A DNA stretch of 64,000 bases. Origin: Carcinoscorpius rotundicauda (Eukaryota; Arthropoda; Merostomata; Xiphosura; Limulidae). The DNA is taken from assembly GCA_011833715.1 (NCBI GenBank), contig CM022398.1:37463793-37527792 (forward strand). Direction: 5' to 3'. A program made the position numbers and the translations under genes. Below the pieces are notes generated by a model. That model searched no databases and was not told the origin of the DNA. It worked only from the letters and a program-made list of their open reading frames with translations. Below, one piece after another: positions 1 to 13,400 of this stretch. Positions within the stretch are counted from its first letter, which is position 1. Each line of letters starts with the position of its first letter.

Positions 1-1540
1 TGAAAAAAATGGAAGAGGTGGACACTTCAGAAAATACTGCACAATCAGAAATCAGGATGTATTAGCCATTCTGGTTCTATCAACAGAACTCTAAAATGGG
101 TTTTAACATTTAGTACACTTGGTAATATATAATGTGGAAAGAAGCCCTAGAGCTGTCCTGTCCTGATGGAATAAATCCATTGCTAAATTCCAAAAGAGAC
201 CGAATTTCCAGTAGTTGGGTGATCCAATGAGAAGTGAATATGCCAATCAATACTGAAAAATAAGAGCTAATCAAGAGAACCTTGTAATACTGTATCTACT
301 CTGTTGGAAGAATTTATTTGCCGAGACAACTGACCTACTACTGCAGGTGTTACTTGAAGAACATGACAATCTATGAAATTAATAAGACAGGAATGGTCCT
401 GAGAAATGAAGTCTAAAATTTGAAAACAAGGAAACTTGGACCACATTATTCCTTAATGAGAAACATAAGACACCACCACAGAATTGTCAATGAAGCCTAA
501 CAATTTTCCTCTAAATATTCCCAGACCATGAGGCACTGTCAGTTGAAGAGCAGGAAAGGATGAAACACTGTGTAGGGAAACCTATATATCTGTACATAGA
601 CCCTGGAATTCCTAACTGTTGATATATGCACCTCATCTATGAAGCAAGGCATTCATGAAGAAATGGAACTCTAGGAAAGGTGGTAGCAGAGGAACCCATA
701 TTTTCAGACTATACCAACTTAACCAACCTTCAAGAATGAAGAATGATCCCAACAAAGAAAACTAGGAAACCCAGTGAATTGGTGTTTATCACCTCTTGGT
801 CAATAGAGATCATTAAAAGCATCTTTTGTTCTCTTTTTCCAAAGGCATGAGGGATTCAAGGGATTTCTAATGTTCCTAGAAAGAAAGCAATCATCTGTAT
901 AGTGGGAAAAGGAGAAATGAGTAAAAATCATGCATCCTATTCCATTGCATTGAGCAGGATAGAAATTAACTGAGCTTGACTAAGACACTAGATGAAAAAT
1001 AAAAAATACCTGCACTGATGAAATATTGAACTGGAGCATAAAAAGATGTCTTATCCATAAAAATGAAGCCTGATTTGGTTGTTTCTAAAAGTAGAACCAG
1101 GATGTGATGTTCTGACAACTGACAAGATGATATTAACAGCAACCAGACATTCATGGAATGGTGTATATACAGTGCAAGTAAGTGGGGGCATTCAAAAAAA
1201 CTTGTATGATACAATAGAGCCCACATCAACCCAATACAAACCAGACATAAAAACAAAGAGCTACAGTACCTGACCTTTGTACACAACAAATGCTAATAGT
1301 GGTGGGGCTCCATTATTATTGTAATGTGTAGATAGGTGCCAACAACAACAAATTTGACATCTATAATACCAATGATAAATATAAAATGTGATTGATGATA
1401 GGCTACTTGTAAAAATTGGTAAATCTAGGCATTGATATTGGTAAGAAAGATCAATGACTGGACATCAATCTTATATTCATAAAAAACAACAAATGACAGG
1501 AATAAAACTACACAAAAAATGGCATGACACTCTATTTAGC

Positions 1541-1750
1541 CCCAGACTAACCAAATTGTGATAGCCTTAAAAATAAAATCCAAATCTCATGGATCTGTGA
1601 GAAACATAAACATGACAGGCTGGATTGATTATAGAGATGAAGATGTGAACTGAATAGCTAATTCTGAAGCAAAGACCTAGTTCTCCTGGTTAAGGTTATC
1701 ACATATCCACAAATTCTCAGAGCCAATCTCCCATAGACCCTGAAAGTATA
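1541..1750. repeat. Diverged direct repeat, copy A
   Basis: Similar in order and wording to 3335-3540: both contain an 'accaaa-tgtgatagc' block, then 'ccaaatctca-tgatctg', a 'gaac-tgaat-gctaat' block and a 'ggttaaggt-atcaca' block. Many substitutions and small indels separate the copies, so the duplication is old. Confidence 0.6.
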
Positions 1751-3334
1751 CAATAATTCTTGATACTGCTGACAGTGATTTGACTGAGCAGCAGAACCCT
1801 AGTAGAATTTAATATGGGTTCCAATGTACTGAGTAGCTGATGTTGGAGTCCACAAATATGGGCAGAATTATAACCCCCTGTTGAAGTTGATAAAATTCAA
1901 GACTCCAACAACAACAGGAAGGGATGTAGAAGCTGAAAACTAAACCAGTGTGTAAGCTAACAATGGATCCAGCTGGTCATTAATGAACTTGATTATCCAG
2001 AGTCTTCCAATAATTTGAAGTCAAAGGAAAACAAAATCTTGGATTTTAGAGTTGCAAGTCCATAGATTTATCCTGTTCAACAAGGGTAATTGATCCATTT
2101 AGATTAATTACAAACTCTGCCTAAGAACACTGAAATTTGAAAAGCAAATTTATAATTTAAGAGTCAGAAAATGTTTCCAGCTGGCAACAGTAGGCTAAAT
2201 CATGAAGTCCACACAGTATGTCCCATAAAGCATAACTGTCCTTTCAAGTAACTGAAAAGTAAAAATTTGCTTCCAGACTTTCCAGTAATCTAGTAAGTGA
2301 AAGCTCAAAAGCAAGTGGGAAAAGGCCCAACCATTGCACTCTTGAAGAACCAACAGAAGGAAAGAAATCAAAAGCAGCTTATCCCAAAGTGATCTCATTA
2401 TTTCTTTTTTATAGGTTATTTAAAGACTGTGTTGAGCATTGTTTCTTGGAACATTCTGTCAGGTAAATTTATTTTGTTACAGCAATGTTGATCTATCTGC
2501 TACATCCAAAATAAGTGAACCTCAGCTCTGAGAACCTGCAAAATCATGGATGTCCAACAGAGTGACTAAAAAGCTAACAGACTAAAAGAAGTGCAAGAAA
2601 AGAGCAAATCTAAATTATCCCCAAGATGTTGAAAATCACTATCAATTACAGTATCAGAGCACCCTGGAGGATCACTAAAGAACCAAATATATGTCTCCGT
2701 TTTACAATGAAAATCAATTAAATAGCAAAAATAATGTTCAAAGTATCTCCAAATTGATCATAATACTGGGAAACCCATTAATGGAGCTTTGTTGAGAAAA
2801 AAGTGATAACATTATCTAAATGAGATTCTTACAATCAGTACCAAGATAATGGGTGCACTGACATGGGCAAAAAGTATCATGACATAAGTATCTTCAAGGG
2901 CAGTTGAGTGCGATATAAAAGACTGAAACAAACAAGAAAAAATCAGACCAATAATTAGATGGGCAAAGAAGTAATACCTGGAAGTCAGGTAATAGTTTTA
3001 AGCGTGAGAAAAGGAAAGTATGTTTATGAATTACCACGTATTTTATTTACATTATGTATTAGTACATCAAAAAAAATCACAGTAAAAACTTCAAAGTAAT
3101 TAAGAGATGCAAAGAAAATTAGCCCAAAAGAACAGCACTTCTTCGTTAGATAACAACAAGAGATTACAACATGAATAATTTCTCCATTTCAAACAGTAAA
3201 AAGATGTATACATGTATACAACAGTTTAAAAACCTATCACCAGTTACAAGTGTTCCTACGTTTTCATAAATTACTACAGGTCCAACAATTGAAAAGAATA
3301 AAAACTCTGAAGAACTTGCATAACTCTCTCACTA

Positions 3335-3540
3335 TCTCCAGGTCAACCAAACTGTGATAGCTTTAGAACTAAATTCCAAATCTCAATGATCTGCAGCAGA
3401 TGAAAACCATACAGGTTGGGTGGTGAAAATCTAAACTGAATGACTAATCCTGACTCAAGGACTTGCAGTGCTCCTATATCCATGGTTAAGGTCACCACAC
3501 ACCCAGAAACCTTGGAGCCTCAACAGATACTGAAGGTAAC
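3335..3540. repeat. Diverged direct repeat, copy B
   Basis: Second copy of the block at 1541-1750, same orientation. The spacing of about 1.8 kb suggests either two fragments of one repeat family or an internal duplication in the old element proposed for this region. Confidence 0.6.
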
Positions 3541-3545
3541 AGAGG

Positions 3546-6500
3546 AGGGAAATTAAAAAGAAAATTTTATGTGTGTAAATAAATTTACCTCTTTTACATC
3601 TGAAAACTCATAAAATGGAACCTTTATGGTTTTTATCATTACTGTGATTACAATAACTTTAAAATAAAATTTTACACTATAACAAATTAGAGGAATTAAT
3701 GAAGGAAAAACCAAAGTCATACAATGAATTATAAATTTATAATTAATTAAACTGAGTTAGACAACATTAACCCTTTCACAATGGACCCAGTATAATATAT
3801 ACAAATTTGTCTACATATCTGCATACATTAAGTATTTATACTACAACTTTTGATATTGCATGCATATCTTCACAAAATTTGGTACACTTTTAGTAAAGAT
3901 TACAATTTTTTTCTATTTATGAAAACAAATTTCTTTAATGAAATACATTTTTCTAAAGATCTCTTTGTAAAGATATTGAGTATGTTTTGTTACTAGTCTG
4001 AGTGCAAAATGATTTCATGTTATGATTAAAAAACTATTCTTCATCCCACAAACCTCAAATATTATTTGCATAATCTTTAAAACCTCCTAAATACATTTCA
4101 AACATTTCTTTTCAGTAAGACTTTATATTTTATGTTATTTTCTATACCCTCACCATGAGGTCTGTCACTGACCAACCTTGTAACAATCATAACAGAATTA
4201 GGAAATTAATATAAATTATGTCTTTTTGTGCTAGAATGACTACATATTATAATATGAAAATATAAATATTTAGTCTAATAGCTGAAGTCTTATAACATTA
4301 TATATTTATATATAATTTATTATTTTTTAGTATATTGACCTTCCAGTTATGCCTGACAAACATTACATAACTTGCATTGACATATAATATAAAACTGGCC
4401 TCTAGTCTTCCCTGTCTTGGCTGGGTTTTAGTGGATTAGTATTTTGTAATATACAGTAACATTTCAATTATTATACATTGCATATGTATACAGATATCAG
4501 AAATAAATTATTATACATTTTCTTCTTAAAATACAAAACAATGAATAAATAGTAAAGCAAACAATTATCTCTTCTAGCTATGATCTTTGAACTCAATTGC
4601 TGTTGGACATAGGTTGCTGAGCCATTTAAAATTTTGAATGCGGCAGATACCAAGCAAAATTTTTTTTAGGTTTTACATATACAGTTGACTAACCAAAAAA
4701 TGACAAGTAACTATAGTAATACTGTCAAATTCCACTATGATTTATTAAGCTTAGTACCTTAGATATACTTAGGTATAAAAAATATAAAACTTTTAGCAGA
4801 CTAAAAACAAACTACCTTCTTTAACCTTGGTTTGAAAGTATGTGATAGCCTTTTCACAGATTAAAACAGCTGAAAAATCCACTAGGAGGATATTCTAAGC
4901 TGTCGATTGGTTATTCACGTCATGCATTGAAGTACGTGTATGTGAGGCACCATTTCTAAAAACGGAAAGAGGTGAATGGGGCCACTGTGTTTCAGTATAC
5001 AAGCCATATCTCAGTAAAATAAAAAATTATATGAGGTTCTTATTTTATATTCTAGCTTGATGATATTGGTAATTTGATATTCTAATTTGTACAAAACTAC
5101 AGACTTAGGATTTTGACATCACAAACATCTAATTTTAAATGATGCTGCATTCAGCATACCATGCAACTCACTAAAATCTGTATTTAGGTGTGTTCTTTTA
5201 ACATTTATTTTTAAATTAAGAAGTTAACTCGTATGTAATTTGATTCCAAACTTACTGACATAAGTTCATAAAATAGTAGTTCAATAACATTTTTAATTCA
5301 AATCAACAGATGTAATCACATGGCCTTCGACTCACAACCAATTACAATAGGTTAAGTATACCAAACATTAAAAGGTAAAAAGTCTGCTACATTAAGTTGG
5401 TACTGAAAAAAAGAAATCAAAATCATATACAAACTATAAATAAGTTTTGAGCTTAAAAGTTCAGCTACATAGCCAGTGCCAGAAAACCAAACTACTTCAA
5501 CGGTTGTCACTGCTCTAGAATATTAAAGAAAGTCCACAATAAATTAAGACAGGTTTTTTAACTTGAAGACTGAGACACACAACTAATGCTAACTAATCAA
5601 TGTAAAAATGTATTTGGTGGTTATTTACCATTGAAGGTTACTAACCTGTACTTAATATCCACAAAGGTGTTTCTCCTGTTGTTGCAAAACTTAATTCTCC
5701 TCCAAAAACACACAGTTTATCCTGTCAGAAACACAAATAAAATACTATTTAGTCAACACAGACAAGTAATTCTGTTATCTATTAAAAACTATCTTTTTTA
5801 ACAGAGTTACTTTATTTTGAATTCTTTCTCCACAACAGAAAGTGTACTGCTATGTTGTTTTTGATCTAAATCTTTTTAAAAGTAACAATAAAATTGTAAC
5901 CCTTCAACAAATAATATTTTCCTTTTCCTCACTTATATGAATATTACCACTTAGAAATTATGAATAGTAAATCTAGTACAACCTCTTTAATTTTAAAGTT
6001 TGTCAATGTTTATAAGCAAATTGTATATTTAATTTTTTAAAGGGTTCAAAAATATTCTTAAATAATTCTTTAAAAAAGGCACACAATTACATTTTTGTTA
6101 AGCTTGTAAAACTATAAATATATAATGTTTATTTCTAGTGTAAAAACTTAGCTGATTTTGTTAACATTAAGTCAAAAAGTTGCTCTAAGCTAATCAATAC
6201 ATTTAAATATTTCTTTGCAATTTCTATCTGACTTTTTATTGCAGTGTGCAAATATTAAAAAAAGATTCAAGAAGTTTTCCACAAAACTTCTAAAAAAACT
6301 AATGTAGGTTAGATAATCAAAACTAATGAAAGTATTTTACATCACTGAATAATATCTTCTTACAAGTATGATATTTATTCAAAATATCCTGACTTAACAC
6401 ACAGCCATAACTGTGATAAAATATGCTGAATGTTTTGGAATACACTTAATTCATCATCAGAAATATTTTGAAACGTTTAATATAGAAGAAAAAATCTAAC

Positions 6501-7358
6501 AACCAGAAACAAACCTTGTAAAACAAGAACAAAATATATAGGTGTACAATGATTTGTAATACATCAGTAAATACAGTAATACAGTAAATGAAACAGTTTG
6601 GTTGTTTTAGTGCAAAGCCTCATTGGACTCCAGCTCTGCACTTCACTATAAATCAAACTCCAAATTTTAGCATTGTATGAAATGAACAATAGTGATAAAA
6701 ATTTATTTAATAAAGGTCTAATTTCCAAAAAAACATTTCAGCTATTGGGTTTCTTGTTTGTAGCAAAAGGAAATGAAATATTTATTAATTCAAGACACAA
6801 AGATACATACTTAGAACTGTCCTTACATTATATATTAGAAAAACATTTAGTTGATGCAGTATGTGTAGATTTTTAGGTCAGTCATTTCTTGAGATTAGTA
6901 GTTTATTTTATAAGAAGTTCAAAGCCTGAAAATACATTGACAATGAGGGAAAGTTAATAACAGATATACAGGTTTTTTTTATTGACAGTTAGTTGAAAAA
7001 AGAAGGTTAAATAAGTTAAAGATCCACAGACTGATTGTAATGTGACATTTAGTTTTGTCAGTATGTATATATTACAGACACTGTGTAAGTGAATATGAAC
7101 AATGAATGAAGGATAATTGAAAAGCAATCTATATATTGCAAGAATAAAAGATCCTGTTTACAAGCAAAATCCATACGTATATTTAAAAATAATTGGAATG
7201 ATGCTGTTAAAGAAGAAAAAGAAGTTGGTCAAGATGTTTTAATGAAATTAAAGTTTTTATTTATATTTCATTTTATGATTAAAGGAAAAAAATATTCAGT
7301 TTGCTTATTAGAGGAAGACTTGTGGAATTATTTTATGTGAAATAATATATAGATCAGT

Positions 7359-7396
<38 letters not shown>

Positions 7397-7570
7397 CTTT
7401 TTGGGGAGAAAGGTAAATACTTATTACATTATATTGATATATACAGATTTAATATCTAGAGAAGCCTTTATAAACTAGTTGACAGAAGAAATTAAGAAAA
7501 CATATTTGATAAATCAGAAAAAACTGACAGTGGGATCATTAGCTGACAAAACGTAAAAACAGAAACACAA
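3546..7570. other. AT-rich non-coding DNA
   Basis: I see no exon with good splice sites, no conserved protein and no recognisable repeat apart from the GT microsatellite noted separately. Short open frames here are AT-rich and lack any protein-like composition. Confidence 0.6.
7357..7395. repeat. (GT)n microsatellite
   Basis: About 19 dinucleotide units with one interruption (gtat) near the left end. Confidence 0.95.
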
Positions 7571-8780
7571 AAAATTACAATTCTATAATTTACAGAATAC
7601 AATTCCTGAAAAAAAATATTGCACTGGTTAGTCATATGAACTGATTTTATGGAGGCTATTACGAAGGTTTAGTACTTCTTTTAAATTGTTAGTAATAAAG
7701 AATGTACTATACAATGTTTGGATCTTTTAGAATTTTCCCCACTAAATGATTAATGAAAATAAATCCATAATAACTTCATGAAACTATGGAGTCTTGTTCA
7801 GGAGAAAGTTCATTTTATTAATGTAGTGGCTTTTTTTTTTTAGCCCAAAAAATAACAGAGTACCACAACATTATTTTTGATTTCTGAAAGTCTTAGAAAG
7901 CTGGAAGTTCACCATTTTTGAATGGAGAGGAAGTACAGTTAATATTCAATTTATATTTAGAGATAAAATAAATATGATTTTCAAGAAATCACTAACTAAG
8001 TCACTGGTTAAAGATTTTACAGGAAAGCCAAAAGTGTTAGAGGTAGTTCAAACATTACTGCAAGTCACCAAATCAAAAATAACTCTCAATCAATGTCAAA
8101 CAAGTGGTCAATGATTAAGACAGATTAAATGTTTAAATCCAATCTAGGATACAAAATTTTGTGAATCTTGAGTATGTATTTCTGGACTAAACTTAAAATT
8201 CTGGTGTTTTTATTTAAACGTTGTCTGGAAATTTGCATAAATAAGCAGAAATAACCAGACATATTTCTAAGTTCTTGATTTGTAAATCATACGTTTGAAT
8301 TACAGTGCTTTCAGAATAAACATAGGGTGTTTATTTTATGTATATAATTGGGTATCTAGGAAATTTTCCTGGTCTTTAAATCCATGTTTTTATAAATTCT
8401 GAATTGGTCATTTCTAAGTTAATATGTCCAACCGCTCATTTTGACCTGTTCTCTTATTTTACCCCATCTAATGATTTAATATAATAAATGGTTTCAATTT
8501 ATTAATATATCTTAAAATTTTCCTTAGTTCATCAATCTAGGTATCAAACATCTCCAAACTAATATTTCAAACTTTCCTGTATAACAGATTGTAACTGGTT
8601 TCATATGTCTGTTTGGTCTCCCAACCACCAAGAGGAAAAACAATATAATGATCCACATATTAGTTTCACACACAAAAAATTTACAAAAGTTTTTACTTTT
8701 ACCATAAAGCCAGTTTACTTTATCTAGGCAGAATAACCACTGTATCTCTTGCGAAGCAGTCTTTCCCACTATACACATAT
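7571..8780. repeat. Source segment of a rearranged duplication
   Basis: Two parts reappear at 15.83-16.11 kb: 7582-7649 (contains 'tatgaactgattttatg') matches 15837-15905, and 8606-8779 (contains 'ctcccaaccaccaagagg') matches 15942-16108. The intervening 950 bases are missing from the second copy. No coding function is visible; the open frame at 8524-8778 on the minus strand looks accidental. Confidence 0.75.
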
Positions 8781-9170
8781 AGGGTTAAATAGCCGTTTAC
8801 CTGGTATCAAACCAGTTTTACACAAATAATATGATTTTAGTGTGTCAAATTAGCTAACTTAAACTCTTTATACAAAATTACATTCACTTTTGATCTTGAA
8901 ATAAACAGTTCATAAATAATTCTTTTCCTAAAGAAAATAAAAAAATATAAAAATTTTCCTACTTCTGCAAATCATCATCAACAACTACAATAGTTTAAAA
9001 CCATACTTATTCAAACATAATCAGAAAATGTTTCTGAGCCGAAACTCTAAAATTTCTATAGTTTTACTAATTTACATGAAAAATTATTCTTATTTACCAA
9101 CCTTTACAACAAATTGTCACAAGAAAATTTTTAACTTATTTACTAGTAAATTCTTTCTTACTAAGCTCTT
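8781..9170. other. AT-rich non-coding flank of the LINE
   Basis: Nothing recognisable. A short piece around 9076-9101 (ttattcttatttaccaac) recurs at 15909-15926 as part of the rearranged duplication to the right of the LINE. Confidence 0.5.
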
Positions 9171-9182
9171 GATTTGTGACAA
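9171..9182. repeat. Target-site duplication, left copy
   Basis: The 12 bases gatttgtgacaa lie directly beside the 3' tail of the minus-strand LINE and recur exactly at 15812-15823 beside its 5' end. This is what target-primed reverse transcription leaves behind. Confidence 0.85.
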
Positions 9183-9201
9183 TTGATTGATTGATTGATT
9201 T
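9183..9201 (-). repeat. Tetranucleotide 3' tail of the LINE
   Basis: Four to five ttga/gatt units end the element, in place of a poly(A) tail. I-clade LINEs typically end in a short microsatellite. Confidence 0.8.
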
Positions 9202-9442
9202 AGTATTTTATGGCATAAAGCAACGAGGCTATCTGCACCAGACATCCGGTAAAAAAGTAATATAAAAAAATTAAAATAAATCTAGTAAAAGACATAAATG
9301 GAAATGAAGGTAAAACAAAAAAGTAGAAAACCAATGTTAAACACCTAGTCAACAACGTTAAAATAGAAGGCAGAGTATAAGAAGTTGTAAGGTATTTACT
9401 CTAGTAAAAAGGTAATGATCATAACCCGCCAGAAAGACTAAC

Positions 9443-10340
9443 AGGTAAGTTCAAGACTCACCGTCAGTCACCTGAAGTTGGTCTTTCCAGTCCTGGTTCC
9501 GGGTTATGTGTCATAGCAACCAATATCAAAATGTAAAAGAATAGAAGTTTTAAAAGACACATAGCAAAATCGCAACAATGAGTAGCCAAATGTCCAGTAA
9601 AAAGAGAAAAGTCAAGTAAATGGGGTAAAATTTGTAAAAGTAAATGAAGGTAAAAACAAAACAGCAATTAAAACAGAAAATGGTGTAAAAACCAATGGTG
9701 ACATCCAATCTTCAATGTTATAAACTATTTACTCTAGCAAAATGGTAATGATCATAACCCGCCAAGAAGACTAACAGGTAAGTTCAAGAACCTCTGTCAA
9801 TCAACTGAAGTTGGCCTTGCCAGTCCTGGTTCCGGGTTATGTGTCATAGCAGCTATTATCAAAATGTAAGAAAATAAAAGTTTTAAAAGACACTCAGCAA
9901 AATCGTAATAATGAGTAGCCAAATGTTCAGTAAAAAGATAAAAGTCAAGTAAATGGAGTAAAATTCGTAAAAGTAATTGAAGATAAAAGTAAAACGGCAA
10001 TTAAAACAGAAAATGGCGCAAAAACCAATGTTGACATCCAGTCAACAAGGATGTAAAAAAAACTACCTGTAGCAGAATGGTAACGATCATAACCTGCCAG
10101 GAAGACTAACAGGTAAGAATAAAAACTACCGTCAGTCACCTGAAGTTGGTCTTTCCAGTCCTGGTTCCGGGTTATGAGTCAATATGGCCAGTACTAAAAA
10201 TTAAAGGAGTAAAAGTGTGAAACGATATGCAGCAAAAGTATAATAACAACTCACCAGGATGACTAACGAGTAGTTCAAACAGTAGCATTAGTCATCTGAA
10301 GTTGGCCTTTCCAGTCCTGGTGTTGAGTTATTTATTGTTC
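9443..10340 (-). repeat. Tandem repeats of about 333 bp in the LINE 3' untranslated region
   Basis: The core 'cctgaagttgg' plus 'ccagtcctgg' occurs at about 9463, 9795, 10131 and 10288, so the spacings are 332, 336 and 157. Two units are complete and two are partial. The copies differ by scattered substitutions. The two minus-strand open frames of 67 codons at 9464 and 9797 are simply the same position in successive units and are not genes. Confidence 0.85.
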
Positions 10341-10433
10341 TGGCCATTGTCCAATGTCAAATTGAATGAGAGAGATTAAAAGTGTAAAAAAGGAGCCACA
10401 ATTAAAAAGGTGTAATGAATAAAAATGCAACCC

Positions 10434-13400
10434 TTAAATGAGATGAAAAAGATTAATAGACATTAAAAAATTAAAAACATTATCAAGGTGGACAGAGTCA
10501 CCATCACCAATAACTCTGTCCAATGTTACAGACTGACCCTGGGAAAAAATGTGTTTAAAATATTGCCGTCGTTGAGAATTGTAACGATGGCAAGAAAGTA
10601 AAACGTGGCTGATAGTGATTTGAGTGTTACACAAACTACACATTGGTGCATCAGTTCCAGATAAAAGAAAATGATGAGTTAAAAAACTGTGACCAATGCA
10701 TATCCTTGTGAGAACAACTTCCTCCTTCCAAACTTTACAGAAGCTGGATGGCCAAACTCCAATTTTGGGTTTGATTTGAAAAAGTTTGTTGTTGCGTTGC
10801 TCACTCCAAGTGGACTGCCAGCTGGCACGGAGCCGAGCCTTGAAGACAACACCATAATCCATGTATGGAATAGGCATAGGGGTGACAGTGCTGAAGCAGA
10901 CATATTTAGCTGCCATGTCTCCAAGCTCGTTCCCGCGAATACCAACATGGCCCGGTATCCAAAAAATCTGGATTGAAGTAGCTGCTAATGAAAAATGGGC
11001 CAGTCGGTTTCGAATATCAGCAAGAATAGGATGTAAGCTAACGTGTAGCGATTCCAAGGCAAGTATAGAACTAAGCGAATCAGTATAAATAGTGCAGTTG
11101 GAGTACTGCTTAGCTGCAATATGATCCAGGGCAAGAGATATGGCATACAGTTCAGCAGTGAACACAGAAGCTATAGAGGGGATTCTGCGCGCAACTACTG
11201 ACCCATAACAAACCATAGCAGAGCCCACTGAATCACCTGATTTGGAACCATCTGTATAAATGGGAACTGAATGATTGTTTGAAAGATATTCATTCAATAA
11301 CAGACGGTACTTCCAATCTGGAGTATCTGCCTTTTTTAAATGACTGAAAGAAAGGTCACATTTGGGGGTTGTAATAAGCCATGGTGGGATGGGCTGACCT
11401 GTGGAATCTGCAATGTTATCCAAGGACAGACCCAATTCATCCAATTGCGTCCAGATGCGAAGGCCAAACAGAGCAATGACAGATCGTCTGTTCTGAAAAA
11501 GTACTGCCCATCGACGAAGGAAAACACATTCCCAGGTGGGATGCTTTGGTAAGGAACGAAGTTTCGAAGTATACTGTAACGATAGTTGCAAATGGCGAAG
11601 GTGTAGAGAAGATCCATGAGATTCAATGTATACGCTTTGAACTGGAGAGATACGGAAAGCCCCAGTGCAGAGTCGAAGTCCTTGGTGATGAATGGGATCC
11701 AGCATTTTTAAGGCCGAGAGTCTGATAAAGCCATAGTCGAGTTTCGATCTAATATATCTTCAACATTGAACAGCAATCTGCCCCCCAACTGGTAGAAGAG
11801 AGGACACGGAGGATGTTCAGTGCTCTTGTGCATTTGACCCGAAGCTGCTTTAAGTGTGGTATAAAGGTCAGTTTACGATCAAAGATAAGCCGCAAGAACT
11901 TTGTTTCCGGGACCACTGGCAGCAAAACTTCACCGATATGAAGTTCAGGATCAGGGTGAATACCTCGTCGACGGCAAAAGTGCATGCATACAGTTTTGGA
12001 GAGAGAGAAATTAAAGCCATTCGCCAGAGTCCACTTCTGTACACGATTGAGGGCAGTTTGTAGTTGCCGCTCAATATATCTCATGTTTGACGACTGACAT
12101 GAGATGTGAAAGTCGTCGACATACAGCCCATTCGCAGCAGTGAGAGGGAGTTGTTCAGTGATGGCATTTATCTTTATACTGAAAAGTGTAACACTCAATA
12201 CACAGCCTTGAGGGACTCCAAGTTCCTGTACAAAAGAACGAGAAAGTGTCGAACCCACACAAACTTGGAATCTCCTGTCCATTAAAAATTTTTTAATAAA
12301 CATGGGTAGATGGCCACGTAACCCATATGTATGGAGGTCTCGCAAAAAGCCATACCTCCATGTTGTGTCGTAAGCCTTCTCTATGTCAAAGAATATTGAT
12401 ACAAGATGTTGGCATTTGAGAAAGGCTTCTCTGATAGATGTTTCAAGACGAATTTGGTGGTCTGTGGTAAAGTGCTGTTGACGGAACCCACATTGGGTGG
12501 GCGAGAGAAGGTTGTTTGATTCAAGAAACCAAACAAGACGAGCATTAACCATCCTTTCTAAGGTCTTACAGAGACAGCTCGTCAAAGCAATTGGACGATA
12601 GTTTGAAGGAATCTTCGGATCTTTCCCTGGTTTAGAGATAGGTAAAATAATAGCCTTGTGCCAGGCATCAGGAAAAGCATTCTCCTGCCAAATCCGGTTG
12701 AAGACAATCAGAAGGACATCAAGAGAAGCGGGAGATCGATGGTGCGGCATGTCATAATGAATATCATCAGGTCCAACAGACGTACCAGCAGACCAATGAA
12801 GGGCCATTTTTAGTTCCACCAGGGTAAAAAGACAATTATAGTCAAAGAAACAGTCAGTTTGAAAGGAAAGAGGTGATCGCTCTGCCCAAGTCTTGATGGC
12901 CAGGAAGGTGGAGGAACAAGCAGAAGTGCTAGATATCCGGCAAAAGCTTTCACCTAGAGTGTTAGCGATGTTCCGGACATCAGTAACCTCCTGACCATCA
13001 GAAAGTAAGATCGAGAGGGGGACAGAATTGTAGTGCCTATTAACCTTTCGAATCCTGTCCCATATGATCTTGGAACAGGTGGTAGAAGATATGCTGGTTG
13101 TGAACTTAATCCAAGATTCCTTCTGGTTTTGACATCTTACCCACCTAGCATGTGCACGGGCCCGTTGGAAACCAACCCGATTTGAAAGTGTGGGATATCT
13201 ACAAAAAGTATCCCAGGCCCATTTTTGAGCCTTCTGTGCTAAGTGGCAAGCAGGATTCCACCATGGACAAGGATATCGTGGAAAACATGTCGAGGTTTTA
13301 GGAATACACTGAGCAGCTGCATGTATAATACAGTCAGTTACCGCTGTTACACAGTCGTCTATTGATGGATGATTTACGATGGCAGGATCAAGTTCTGCGA

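Larger units (their letters stand above)
1..3545 (-). mobile_element. Very degenerate retroelement remnant, probably DIRS-like (RNase H part)
   Basis: No intact gene is present. On the minus strand at about 966-1289 a 107-codon open stretch contains MNVWLLLISSCQL followed by HHILVLLLETTK. This resembles the RNase H segment of DIRS-type retroelements, where a Leu-Glu-x-x-Ala-x-x-x-Ala-Leu block precedes a 'VLVxxDNTT' block. The catalytic Asp is not kept, so the copy is dead. The surrounding sequence has the same feel as the better supported DIRS remnant at 16-18.8 kb. The family assignment is an inference from weak similarity; the rest of the interval could be ordinary intergenic DNA. Confidence 0.3.

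Noticed and set aside
4471..4653. 60-codon minus-strand frame as a small gene
   Set aside because: AT-rich composition, no context, no motif.
9464..10000. Two similar 67-codon minus-strand frames
   Set aside because: They are the same position in successive 333-bp repeat units of the LINE 3' region; similarity comes from the repeat, not from coding constraint.
10689..12063. Several plus-strand frames of 69-95 codons
   Set aside because: They are antisense shadows of the LINE ORF2.
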